NCBI GenBank assembly: GCA_029004655.1
Contig: JAQVYP010000016.1
Location: 1-18,077 of the forward strand
Direction: 5' to 3'
Source: Oscillospiraceae bacterium
Lineage (GTDB): Bacteria > Bacillota > Clostridia > Oscillospirales > Acutalibacteraceae
Length of the DNA: 18,077 nt
Shown here: in pieces, positions 6,945 through 14,725 of the stretch
Layout: every line of letters begins with the position of its first letter
How positions within the stretch are numbered: the stretch's first letter is position 1
Program-made: the position numbers and the translations under genes
The notes under the pieces: model-generated
What the model was told of the DNA's origin: nothing
Database searches by the model: none
The model's input: only the letters and a program-made list of their open reading frames with translations

Positions 6945-8267
6945 CTAATTGTATTTAGGTAGCCAGTTTCCGTGAGCTTCTAGTAAATCATCAACCATTT
7001 TGACAATTGTGTCAATATCTAATTCGCTTCCTGTGTGAGGGTCAAGCATTGCGGCTTGATAAATATGCTCTTTCTTTAGAGTATGCGCAGCTTCAATGGT
7101 AAGTAGTTGTACATTTATATTCGTCATATTCATTGCGGCACATTGGACTGGTAAAGCTCCGACATAGCAGGGGCGAATCCCTTGTCCATTCACAAGACAT
7201 GGAACTTCAACACAGGCTTCCTCCGGAAGATTTTTAATCAAATGGCCTTTATTAAGTACGTTTCCGCCAATCTGATAAGGCGTTCCGGTCACCATGGACT
7301 CCATAATGTATGAGGCATATTCCCTCGAACGATTATGGTCGATCGATTTCTTATCAGAAAGGGAAGCGTATTCTTCTTTCCAACCTTTAATCTGGTTTAT
7401 ACATCTGCGTGGGTATTCGTCAATCGGAATATTATATTTTTCAATTAATTCTGGATACTTTGATTTGATGTAGAACATGTTGTATTCTGAATTATGTTCG
7501 CTTGATTCAGTGCAGTAATATCCAAATTTATCAATATAATCGTATCTGACCTTATCTTTGAATTCAGAATCGTTCATCTTTTCTTTGGCTCTGCGCTTGA
7601 TTTCAGGATATAAATCATTTCCGTTTGCATCCTTAATTTCCAAAAGCCATGCCATGTGGTTAATTCCGGCAATTAGTTCTTTGCGCCCATCAACCAAATT
7701 TTCCATTCCCAGATCTTCTAATAGCCCTTTTGAACATACCTGTACGCTGTGGCACAGCCCGACAGCATTTATTCCACTATATCTTTGCAAGTATCCGCTG
7801 AGCATTGCCATGGGGTTGGTATAATTCAAAAACCATGCGTTGGGGCATACCTCACGCATATCCGCAGCAAAGTCTTTAATTACTGGGATAGTACGCAGTG
7901 CACGCATAATACCGCCGATTCCAAGTGTATCTCCTATGGTTTGGCGGAGCCCGTATTTTTTAGGAATTTCAAAGTCAATTATAGTGCAAGGGTCATACAG
8001 TCCAACCTGAATGGCGTTGATTACAAAGTCGGCACCACGCAATGCTTCTTTGCGATTTTCCACGCCGAGGTATGCGGTAATTTTGCCTGGGTTACCTTTG
8101 GCGCAGTTCATTGCATCCAAAATTGATTTGCTTTCTTTTAGCCGGACTCCGTCGATATCATAAATTGCAAACTCACTGTTTTTCAGTGACTCTGTGCAAA
8201 GGCAGTCACCGATAACATTTCTCGCAAAGACAGTGCTTCCTGCACCCATAAAAGTGATTTTTGGCAT
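6945..8267 (-). CDS. melA: Glycoside hydrolase family 4, probable alpha-galactosidase
   Basis: A 440-aa NAD- and Mn-dependent glycosidase of family GH4. The N-terminal Rossmann motif ITFMGAGST (4-12) binds NAD. Family motifs follow: INAIQVGLYD, GIGGIMRALRTIPV, FLNYTNPMAML and GLCHSVQ. In this family the CHSV signature is associated with alpha-galactosidases such as E. coli MelA; its Cys and His help bind the metal. The length is normal. The expected substrates are melibiose or raffinose-type galactosides in the cytoplasm. The ATG at 8267 has a strong GGAGG 8-9 nt upstream on the minus strand. It is divergent from an AraC-family regulator that probably controls it. No transporter or PTS gene is adjacent, so uptake must be encoded elsewhere. 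Alpha-glucosidase activity cannot be excluded. Confidence 0.9.
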   Translation of the reverse strand: MPKITFMGAGSTVFARNVIGDCLCTESLKNSEFAIYDIDGVRLKESKSILDAMNCAKGNPGKITAYLGVENRKEALRGADFVINAIQVGLYDPCTIIDFEIPKKYGLRQTIGDTLGIGGIMRALRTIPVIKDFAADMREVCPNAWFLNYTNPMAMLSGYLQRYSGINAVGLCHSVQVCSKGLLEDLGMENLVDGRKELIAGINHMAWLLEIKDANGNDLYPEIKRRAKEKMNDSEFKDKVRYDYIDKFGYYCTESSEHNSEYNMFYIKSKYPELIEKYNIPIDEYPRRCINQIKGWKEEYASLSDKKSIDHNRSREYASYIMESMVTGTPYQIGGNVLNKGHLIKNLPEEACVEVPCLVNGQGIRPCYVGALPVQCAAMNMTNINVQLLTIEAAHTLKKEHIYQAAMLDPHTGSELDIDTIVKMVDDLLEAHGNWLPKYN

Positions 8268-8297
8268 AAAATATTCCTCCTTGATTTTCTTGCATAA

Positions 8298-8326
8298 ATT
8301 CTAACAAATATTGCGGCAAAGTAAAA
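8298..8326 (-). promoter_or_regulatory. Candidate GH4 promoter, weak -35
   Basis: On the minus strand, TTTTAC (8326-8321), a 17-bp spacer and TAGAAT (8303-8298) lie upstream of the GH4 start. The poor -35 fits a promoter that needs an activator, and the first of the repeated TATAATGTG sites (8330-8338) abuts it. Confidence 0.4.
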
Positions 8327-8329
8327 CTA

Positions 8330-8413
8330 TATAATGTGGTGTTTGATTGTCATAATGTGACTAAAACAGTAAACATTTTCTTGAATTATCCTATATTGAT
8401 TGTTATAATGTGA
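8330..8413 (+). promoter_or_regulatory. Three direct-repeat operator sites for the AraC-type regulator
   Basis: The core (T/C)ATAATGTG occurs at 8330-8338, 8351-8359 and 8404-8412, all in the same orientation. The last two extend to an 18-bp repeat, TTGATTGTyATAATGTGA, at 8343-8360 and 8396-8413, differing at one base. Spacings are 21 and 53 bp, close to two and five helical turns. AraC-family proteins typically bind direct repeats about 21 bp apart. The left pair sits just upstream of the GH4 -35 and the right site covers the regulator's own -10. Confidence 0.65.
8381..8409 (+). promoter_or_regulatory. Promoter of the AraC-family gene
   Basis: TTGAAT (8381-8386), a 17-bp spacer and TATAAT (8404-8409) with an extended TG at 8401-8402. 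The predicted start is near 8416, leaving a leader of about 20 nt. The -10 is inside the third operator repeat, which suggests autorepression. Confidence 0.7.
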
Positions 8414-8435
8414 GAGAAAGAGGGTGATTAGCATT

Positions 8436-9218
8436 ATGGAAGAAAAAAACTTTTTTGTTGCAAATAAAAATTACCATGATATTAACCCAAGAGACTGCGG
8501 ATATCAAGCTTGTGCACCTAGCCACGCCTATGGTCCTGCTGTACGCGATTATTATTTGTTGCACTTTGTACTTTCGGGGACCGGAAAATTAATAAAAGGT
8601 GAAACAGAATATATTATTAATGAAAACCAATGCTTTTTAATCCGCCCGGGAGAAACGACCTATTACCAAGCAGATGAAAAGCATCCTTGGAAGTATATTT
8701 GGATTGGCTTTAACGCAGAAGTTGATCTACCGAAAGTTTTAAACGAAAATGATGTATTTGATGCTTTGATGTGCAAGCATGTGTTTTTGTCACTTTTGCA
8801 GATTGGTAATGACTTTACACAATTGGAGCCTATTCTTTGCAGTAGAATTTGGGAACTATTTACCTTGTTCCTTACAATTGAAAGCAGCAGGATAGATAAT
8901 GAAAATGCAATTGTTGAAAAAGCCAAAAACTATATTGAAAACGAATATATGAATGATATTTCTATAGAAAAAATAGCAAATATGCTGTATGTTGACCGTA
9001 CATATTTCAGTAAAAGCTTTAAACTGCGTTTTGGCATTTCACCAAAAGATTATTTATCTGCTTTCAGATTAGAAAAAGCTGCAACCCTGTTAACAGAACA
9101 GAAATATAATTCATATCAAATTTCTCAAATGACAGGGTATAATGATTATTGTAATTTTTCTAAAATGTTTAAAAGGATGTATGGCGTTTCTCCGAGCAAG
9201 TATACTTCTAAAAAATAG
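8436..9218 (+). CDS. AraC-family transcriptional regulator
   Basis: A 260-aa regulator with an N-terminal cupin-like effector-binding domain (about 15-110; RPGETTYYQADEKHPW is typical of sugar-responsive AraC proteins such as MsmR/RafR). A C-terminal pair of helix-turn-helix motifs follows (about 160-258), with ISIEKIANMLYVDRTYFSKSF and the conserved second motif GYNDYCNFSKMFKRMYGVSPSKY. I chose the ATG at 8436 because AGAGGGTGA sits 8 nt before it; the GTG at 8424 lies inside that ribosome binding site. Divergence from the GH4 gene and the shared repeated sites imply that it senses a galactoside and activates that gene. The effector itself is inferred. Confidence 0.92.
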   Translation: MEEKNFFVANKNYHDINPRDCGYQACAPSHAYGPAVRDYYLLHFVLSGTGKLIKGETEYIINENQCFLIRPGETTYYQADEKHPWKYIWIGFNAEVDLPKVLNENDVFDALMCKHVFLSLLQIGNDFTQLEPILCSRIWELFTLFLTIESSRIDNENAIVEKAKNYIENEYMNDISIEKIANMLYVDRTYFSKSFKLRFGISPKDYLSAFRLEKAATLLTEQKYNSYQISQMTGYNDYCNFSKMFKRMYGVSPSKYTSKK

Positions 9219-9283
9219 AATTTCTTTGCGTTTATTGCCTGTTTGAATAGAAAATTTATTATACATATTTTTAATATAAGTAA

Positions 9284-9330
9284 TAACTGCATATTGACAA
9301 AATGTTATTACATGATACAATATATTGTAT
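9284..9330 (+). promoter_or_regulatory. nrdJ promoter overlapped by NrdR-type boxes
   Basis: TTGACA (9294-9299), a 16-bp spacer and TACAAT (9316-9321) with an extended TG (9313-9314) form a good promoter. The perfect palindrome ATACAATATATTGTAT (9315-9330) covers the -10 and matches the NrdR consensus ACACWATATATWGTGT at 14 of 16 positions. A weaker match (9 of 16) lies exactly 31 bp upstream at 9284-9299, over the -35. Paired boxes about three helical turns apart are the usual NrdR arrangement. Repression of nrdJ by NrdR when dATP is plentiful is therefore expected. Confidence 0.75.
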
Positions 9331-9356
9331 ATGAGATGATTATAGGGGGATAAATT

Positions 9357-11627
9357 ATGTCAATATCGCAAAATGCTTTAACTGTGCTCGAACGCAGATA
9401 TTTAAAAAAAGATGAAAACGGAAAAACCATAGAAACCGCCCAGGACATGTTTAATCGTATAGCCGGTGCAATTGCAGCATCTGACAAGCTTTACGATGAA
9501 TACGCGGATGTGTCTAAGACAGCAAAAACTTTTTATGATATGATGAGCTCACTTGAATTTCTTCCGAATTCGCCGACTCTGATGAACGCTGGACGGTCAT
9601 TGGGACAGCTATCTGCATGCTTTGTGCTTCCTATTGAAGATACTATGGAAAACATTTTTGAAGCGATAAAACAGGCTGCGCTAATTCATAAATCAGGCGG
9701 TGGAACGGGATTTTCGTTTTCACGCTTACGTCAGCAGGGAAGTACAGTTAATTCCACCGGTGGTGTTGCATCGGGCCCGATAAGCTTTATGAAAGTGTTT
9801 AACATGGCGACAGAGGCCGTCAAGCAGGGCGGAACTCGGCGTGGTGCAAACATGGGAATTCTCCGAATTGACCACCCTGACATCATGGAATTTATTGATT
9901 GCAAGGCAAACAATAATGAAATCAACAATTTTAATATCTCTGTTGGCTTAACAGAAGAATTTATGAATGCGGTCGAAAGTGATTCTGACTATGATTTGAT
10001 TGATCCGCATACAAAAGAGCCTGTAAAAAAACTGAATGCACGAGCTGTTTTTGATCATATAGTCGATGCTGCATGGCATAATGGTGAACCGGGAATTATC
10101 TTCCTCGACCGCCTTAACCGCGACAATATTGTTCCGTCTCAAGGGGAAATTGAGTCGACTAATCCATGCGGAGAGCAACCATTGCTGCCGTATGAGTCAT
10201 GTAATTTAGGCTCAATTAATTTAACAAAGATGCTTAAATGTGCGGATGACAAATTCTCATTTGACTGGGACAAGCTGTCGGAAACTGTTAAGAATGCTGT
10301 GCATTTTCTCGATAACGTGATTGACGCCAATAAGTATCCTCTTGAAAAGATTGATTTTGTGACAAAACAAACACGAAAAATCGGTCTGGGAGTTATGGGT
10401 TGGGCAGACAGTCTTTTGTTAATGGGAATCCCATACGACTCTGAAGAAGCTATTGAGCTCGGTGAAAAACTCATGAAGTTTATTACCGATGAGGGCCGTG
10501 CCCAAAGTGCCGTGATTGCTGAAAAACGCGGTGCATTTCCATTGTTCTCAGAGAGCATTCTGCCACAAGACAGGCCTCAACGCAATGCTACAATTACCAC
10601 AATTGCGCCAACCGGCACACTTTCAATCATTGGTAATTGCTCGAGCGGTGCCGAACCGATTTTCGGATATGTATATATTCGTAATATTATGGATGGCACG
10701 GAAATGGTCGAAGTCAATTCCATCTTAAAAAATGAGCTTGAAAAGCGCGGACTTTATTCTGATGAAATGATGAAGCGAATTGCAAAAGAAGGTACAATTG
10801 CTCATATTGAGGAGTTGCCTGAGGATTTGCGCAGAGTCTTCGTTTCCGCACATGACATTAGCCCGGAGAATCATATCCGTATGCAAGCTGCATTCCAAAG
10901 GGGTACCGACAATGCAGTTTCCAAAACAGTGAACTTTTCAAATTCTGCCACTCGCGAGGATGTTGCCGAAGTGTATAGTCTTGCATTCCATCTTGACTGT
11001 AAAGGTGTTACCATTTATCGTGATGGCAGCCGTAACGAGCAGGTTTTGAATATCGGTAAGGTTAAAAAAGATGAAATATCCGAAGCCGATTCTATACAAG
11101 AATCTAATATTGTGCCGCGCCAGCGCCCTGATGCAGTGATGGGTATTACTGAAAAAGTCAAAATCGGATGCGGAAACTTGTATATCACAGTAAACTACGA
11201 TAACAAGGGAATCTGTGAGGTGTTTACTAATACCGGCAAAGCTGGAGGTTGTCCATCACAATCAGAAGCGACCGCACGACTGGCATCTGTTGCCCTTCGC
11301 AGCGGCATTGATGTAAAAGCCATAGTTGACCAGCTTAAGGGTATTCGTTGCCCGTCAACCATCAGACAAGGCGGAATGAAGTGTACATCCTGCCCCGACG
11401 CAATCGGAAAAGCTATTGAACGGGTATATAAGCAACAAGCTGATCTAGGCGCATGGCCTGCCATGCCGGAATTTAATTCAAAATCTGTTGATTCTCTTTT
11501 GCAACCCGTTAAAGGAAATGAGGATGTTGCCGGTAAAATGCGTTTATGCCCGGAGTGCGGTGAAAAGCTGGAACACGAGAGTGGTTGTGTTATTTGCAGA
11601 AATTGCGGCTATTCAAAGTGTGGTTAA
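9357..11627 (+). CDS. nrdJ: Adenosylcobalamin-dependent (class II) ribonucleoside-diphosphate reductase
   Basis: A 756-aa enzyme that makes deoxyribonucleotides using a B12-generated thiyl radical, working with or without oxygen. The active-site loop N269-P-C271-G-E273 holds the thiyl-radical Cys and the catalytic Asn and Glu. C88 (LSACFVLP) and C282 (YESCNLGSINL) fit the substrate-reducing pair. Phosphate-binding APTGTLSIIGN and the family motif KQGGTRRGANMG are present. A C676-TS-C679 pair near the end probably shuttles electrons. The last 27 residues form a zinc-ribbon-like tail (C731, C734, C744, C747, C750, C755), common in class II enzymes. A strong AGGGGGAT precedes the ATG. It is monocistronic, between its own promoter and a terminator. 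There is no adjacent NrdR or class III gene. Confidence 0.96.
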   Translation: MSISQNALTVLERRYLKKDENGKTIETAQDMFNRIAGAIAASDKLYDEYADVSKTAKTFYDMMSSLEFLPNSPTLMNAGRSLGQLSACFVLPIEDTMENIFEAIKQAALIHKSGGGTGFSFSRLRQQGSTVNSTGGVASGPISFMKVFNMATEAVKQGGTRRGANMGILRIDHPDIMEFIDCKANNNEINNFNISVGLTEEFMNAVESDSDYDLIDPHTKEPVKKLNARAVFDHIVDAAWHNGEPGIIFLDRLNRDNIVPSQGEIESTNPCGEQPLLPYESCNLGSINLTKMLKCADDKFSFDWDKLSETVKNAVHFLDNVIDANKYPLEKIDFVTKQTRKIGLGVMGWADSLLLMGIPYDSEEAIELGEKLMKFITDEGRAQSAVIAEKRGAFPLFSESILPQDRPQRNATITTIAPTGTLSIIGNCSSGAEPIFGYVYIRNIMDGTEMVEVNSILKNELEKRGLYSDEMMKRIAKEGTIAHIEELPEDLRRVFVSAHDISPENHIRMQAAFQRGTDNAVSKTVNFSNSATREDVAEVYSLAFHLDCKGVTIYRDGSRNEQVLNIGKVKKDEISEADSIQESNIVPRQRPDAVMGITEKVKIGCGNLYITVNYDNKGICEVFTNTGKAGGCPSQSEATARLASVALRSGIDVKAIVDQLKGIRCPSTIRQGGMKCTSCPDAIGKAIERVYKQQADLGAWPAMPEFNSKSVDSLLQPVKGNEDVAGKMRLCPECGEKLEHESGCVICRNCGYSKCG

Positions 11628-11689
11628 GAATAATTCTTTGAATTTATGCATATAATAAATATAGGCGTAATAAGGGAAAAAATTAACAA

Positions 11690-11745
11690 GAAATCAGGCT
11701 GACATGGGAATAAAATCTCATGACAGCCTGATTTCGTTTGTATTT
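11690..11745 (+). terminator. Intrinsic terminator after nrdJ
   Basis: GAAATCAGGCTG (11690-11701) pairs perfectly with CAGCCTGATTTC (11724-11735). A further CATG/CATG stem lies across an A-A mismatch, and a T-rich tract (GTTTGTATTT) follows. It may also stop minus-strand transcripts leaving the YheC/YheD genes. Confidence 0.8.
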
Positions 11746-11792
11746 ATATATAACTAATAAAAACAGATAAATAAGATTATAACTGTTATTAA

Positions 11793-11830
11793 TACTAATT
11801 CCAATTAAAAAGAGCTCAGAGTTTGCTCGT
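11793..11830. repeat. Single arm of the MITE-like repeat
   Basis: The first 20 bp (TACTAATTCCAATTAAAAAG) are identical to the left end of the full-length element at 6638. Looser similarity (AG-TTTGC) continues for about 15 bp. No matching right arm follows, because the sequence runs into the 3' end of the YheC/YheD gene. It is a solo or truncated end. Confidence 0.7.
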
Positions 11831-13171
11831 TTAAAATGATTTAAAACCTGCTAAAGCTTTTGCATAAAATAAAGGGTTTGTTTTTAATTCATAATATAAT
11901 TTTACATCATTGATATCCAATGCAATTGTGGGGTCAGGATCACGGTTGTTGATTTCTATAAGCCATACATAATCATTCGTATCCATCCCAACATCAAGAC
12001 CGAGAGTGCCGCAGTTAATTCCAAGCTCATCTAATTTATTGCAAGAGTGAAAGGCAAATGATTTTATTTCATTTAAAATATAGGCTGATTTATAGTCTGA
12101 TAGATGCAAAACCTCTTTAAACATAAATTCTGCATCAAAAGCAGTTCCTCCGTTTGATATATTGCTCACAATGCTGCTCGTGCCACTGCACTTAGCGATA
12201 ATTGCATTACATTTCCAACTGTTTGATTGGTCTTTTTGCATAATACATCTAAAGTCAATAATACTGCCTTCATGATTCATCAGATTGATAGCTTGCTGCA
12301 CAATATATTTTCCGTTAGCTAAAATGTTTTTTATATATTCACTTGCTTCACTTTTGGTTTCAAATGTATCAGTCAGGTTTGAACCATTATCACGATGCTT
12401 GAAAACATACAATGCGTTATCTTTACTAACTTGAAAAATCCCTTTGCCACGCAAGCCTGAAATTGGTTTTACATATATTTTTTTAAACGTTTCAAGCATA
12501 TCGAATATATCTTGCTCTGATTTATATAATACAGTATAGGGAATATGATCATTAATCTCTGTGTCGACAGAGAGCCATTGGTGCATCTTCCATTTGCTGA
12601 AATATTGACTGTTAAATAGTTTATCGCCTATCGCCACACGAAAGTGATCCTTCCATGTGCCATTAAGCCCAATAGTACGATAAATGGCACAGGGGTAAGG
12701 AAATGTGCCTTTTTCAAAGCGATTTTCAATTGGGTTGTAGCAATAGCCCTCAATTATTTGTTTGTCTATATCAATTCTGTCTAAGGCAAACACCACAACC
12801 GCGCCATGTAATTCAGAGTATTTTTTTACATAAACCATCATTTTTTCTAAAAATGAAGCTTTCAAGCGTCTATTTTCTTTGCTCATTAAAAGCCCAATAA
12901 ATGGGCCGATGATGAGTTCATTTTCATTTATAGCTATTTCATATGTCGGGTATGGGGGCAGATGCATTTCCTCCATAAGATTTTTAGATATTAATATATT
13001 CGTATATAATACTTCATCACTTATGCGAATATCAACATAACGCTTCTGGTTACCAAAACATATATAGATGCTTTTTTTCGTAATAATATTTAATTCAGCC
13101 GCTCTGCGTGGATTTATTATAAATTCAGAGTTGTTATCTGGACTTGTTAAAACTGTTACAGTGTTATTCAA
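11831..13171 (-). CDS. YheC/YheD-family ATP-grasp protein (spore coat associated), copy 1
   Basis: A 446-aa protein of the YheC/YheD ATP-grasp family, known in Bacillus as endospore coat-associated proteins with no established substrate. It has the family block IGPFIGLL, the block DKLFNSQYFSKW, and ATP-grasp elements: K235 in VKPISGLRGKGIF, D306/R308 in IDFRCIMQKD, and metal ligands E406/N408 in WLIEINNRDPDP. It should therefore be a catalytically competent carboxylate-amine/thiol ligase. I chose the TTG at 13171: GGAAAGGA lies about 11 nt upstream, and the N-terminus then aligns with the paralogue. A TTG at 13213 in the same frame has no ribosome binding site. It follows the second copy by 77 nt on the same strand, so they are probably co-transcribed. 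The substrate is unknown. Confidence 0.88.
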   Translation of the reverse strand: MNNTVTVLTSPDNNSEFIINPRRAAELNIITKKSIYICFGNQKRYVDIRISDEVLYTNILISKNLMEEMHLPPYPTYEIAINENELIIGPFIGLLMSKENRRLKASFLEKMMVYVKKYSELHGAVVVFALDRIDIDKQIIEGYCYNPIENRFEKGTFPYPCAIYRTIGLNGTWKDHFRVAIGDKLFNSQYFSKWKMHQWLSVDTEINDHIPYTVLYKSEQDIFDMLETFKKIYVKPISGLRGKGIFQVSKDNALYVFKHRDNGSNLTDTFETKSEASEYIKNILANGKYIVQQAINLMNHEGSIIDFRCIMQKDQSNSWKCNAIIAKCSGTSSIVSNISNGGTAFDAEFMFKEVLHLSDYKSAYILNEIKSFAFHSCNKLDELGINCGTLGLDVGMDTNDYVWLIEINNRDPDPTIALDINDVKLYYELKTNPLFYAKALAGFKSF

Positions 13172-13248
13172 AATAGCTTTATTCCTTTCCGGATTTTCTG
13201 CCGTAAAGCACAAAATTGGAGATTTTATTGATATTGTGTTTCTTTTAA

Positions 13249-14586
13249 TTACTCCGATAACTGTGTAAGTGAGAGTGCATATAGCAAGGGGGTATATCTT
13301 ATATTGAGGTAAGTCTGACGATCCAAAACTTTAAAGCCTTTAAAGCTTGGAAATACATTCGCCTCAATTAACCAAAGGTTCTTATCAATATCAACCGCAA
13401 TATCTATTCCGAACTCGGCAAAATCTTCGCCCATTGTATCCATGTATGTGCAAAATTTTTGGCAAAAATCATTAATCTGTTTTGGAATAAGTTCATAGTC
13501 ATTGACAAAGGATTGCTTCAGTGATTCTTCAAGTGTTAATGCATGGCCGCCTCTTGATATATTGGTAATATAACCGTGATCTTTGGACACCCTGCATTCA
13601 ATACCCGTACATCCCCAAACGTTTTCTTTGTGTTTTTGCATCACTACCCTGACATCGAAAATAGAATCATCTATTTTTGCAAGGGGTAGATACTTTTGAA
13701 TCAAATAATTATTAAAGAACATTTGGTTTTCATCGAAAAATCTTTTCAATGACTCATCATCATGCAATATAGAAATAATCGGTTGCCCGACCCTGTAATC
13801 AATTATTTTGTAGGCAGAATCTTCTTTTTCAATAATGCAAAGCCCTCTGCCTCTTGATAAATCGAGAGGTTTTAAAATTACTTTTGAATTACTGTCAATA
13901 AACATTTTTATCTTATCATATGAGAGTGATAATTCGGTAGGTGGAAGGTGTTTTTTTAGATCACTGTTCAAACTAATAAAGTCAGATAACTCGTATTTTG
14001 TAAAACGATATGAATTAAACAGCTTGTTTTTGGTATACTTTTTTAGTTGCTTAATAACCAGTGGGTCTGAATGGAAGTCACGTCTATAAATCACTTCCGG
14101 CAGCGGAAAGTGTCCATACTCCCATTCACAAGTTTCTATATTATAAAACAGGCCGTAAGCCGTGTTGTTTTTCCAATTAATTGAATTAGGTGAGAAAGCA
14201 TATATTAATCCACCAATTTTATCATATATACCAAGGCGGTCGGAGTATTTTTTCATGTGCGTTGGATTGTAACGATGTGTTTCAGTTCCTAATAAGAGCC
14301 CGATTACTGGACCGATTACTATATTCCAGCCTTTTGTTTTAATTCTGTATATTAATGATTCCTGTATTAAAAGTGATTCCTCCAGCTTATCTGACAACTT
14401 TAGTTTTAAGGGGTTGTCGTATGAACTTCCTTTTTCTGAGTCAAGATCATCAATGCGCTCAATTACTGCATTGACTGTTTTTCCGCCAAAACTGATTATT
14501 GCTAAACTGCCACTGTCAAAACCCATTGAGGATGGCAAAAAAATAATTTCTCGGTCAGAATGTATTACTTCAAATTTAGCCCACAT
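13249..14586 (-). CDS. YheC/YheD-family ATP-grasp protein (spore coat associated), copy 2
   Basis: A 445-aa paralogue of the next gene in the operon. Shared blocks are IGPVIGLL (about 91-98), KNKLFNSYRFTKYEL (187-200) and NISRGGHA. ATP-grasp residues are present: K239 in LKPLDLSRGRG, D311/R313 in FDVRVVMQKH, and E408/N410 in WLIEANVFPSF. After the metal-binding Asn the two copies differ (VFPSFKG here, NRDPDP in copy 1), suggesting different acceptor substrates. The ATG at 14586 has only a weak AAAGCAG upstream. A candidate sporulation promoter and a 57-bp inverted repeat lie just upstream. Family assignment is firm; the reaction is not known. Confidence 0.88.
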   Translation of the reverse strand: MWAKFEVIHSDREIIFLPSSMGFDSGSLAIISFGGKTVNAVIERIDDLDSEKGSSYDNPLKLKLSDKLEESLLIQESLIYRIKTKGWNIVIGPVIGLLLGTETHRYNPTHMKKYSDRLGIYDKIGGLIYAFSPNSINWKNNTAYGLFYNIETCEWEYGHFPLPEVIYRRDFHSDPLVIKQLKKYTKNKLFNSYRFTKYELSDFISLNSDLKKHLPPTELSLSYDKIKMFIDSNSKVILKPLDLSRGRGLCIIEKEDSAYKIIDYRVGQPIISILHDDESLKRFFDENQMFFNNYLIQKYLPLAKIDDSIFDVRVVMQKHKENVWGCTGIECRVSKDHGYITNISRGGHALTLEESLKQSFVNDYELIPKQINDFCQKFCTYMDTMGEDFAEFGIDIAVDIDKNLWLIEANVFPSFKGFKVLDRQTYLNIRYTPLLYALSLTQLSE

Positions 14587-14633
14587 AATTTCACTGCTTT
14601 CATATATCTATAGATAATTTGTACATTTTAGAA

Positions 14634-14663
14634 TTTGTATGCTATACGAAAACCAATCAATAC
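14634..14663 (-). promoter_or_regulatory. Possible sigma-E-type sporulation promoter for the YheC/YheD pair
   Basis: On the minus strand, GTATTGA (14663-14657), a 15-bp spacer and CATACAAA (14641-14634) resemble the sigma-E pattern of an ATA-containing -35 and a CATACAnT -10. The leader would be about 40 nt. The -35 overlaps the end of the adjacent inverted repeat. The match is imperfect in an AT-rich stretch, so this is tentative. Confidence 0.3.
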
Positions 14664-14717
14664 TTATCCCAATTAAAAATCGTCCAAAGACTGGATGTTT
14701 TTTAGTTGAAATTAGTA
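14661..14717. repeat. 57-bp minimal inverted-repeat copy of the MITE-like family
   Basis: The left arm TACTTATCCCAATTAAAAA (14661-14679) and the complement of the right arm, TACTAATTTCAACTAAAAAA, are both variants of the end of the element at 6638. Pairing runs to TCCA on each side, leaving a short loop. The GC-rich core of the full-length copy is missing. It lies directly upstream of the YheC/YheD pair. Confidence 0.65.
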
Positions 14718-14725
14718 TAAAGTGA

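Noticed and set aside
7558..8126. Plus-strand open frames opposite the GH4 gene
   Set aside because: They lie entirely antisense to a gene with full GH4 motifs, with no ribosome binding site and no recognisable domain.
10139..10558. 139-aa minus-strand frame inside nrdJ
   Set aside because: It is antisense to strongly conserved nrdJ codons, has no ribosome binding site or domain, and reflects codon-bias shadowing.
11831..14586. YheC/YheD pair as glutathione or D-Ala-D-Ala ligases
   Set aside because: The ATP-grasp core is shared, but the IGPxIGLL and KLFNSxxFxKW blocks are specific to the YheC/YheD family rather than Ddl or GshB.
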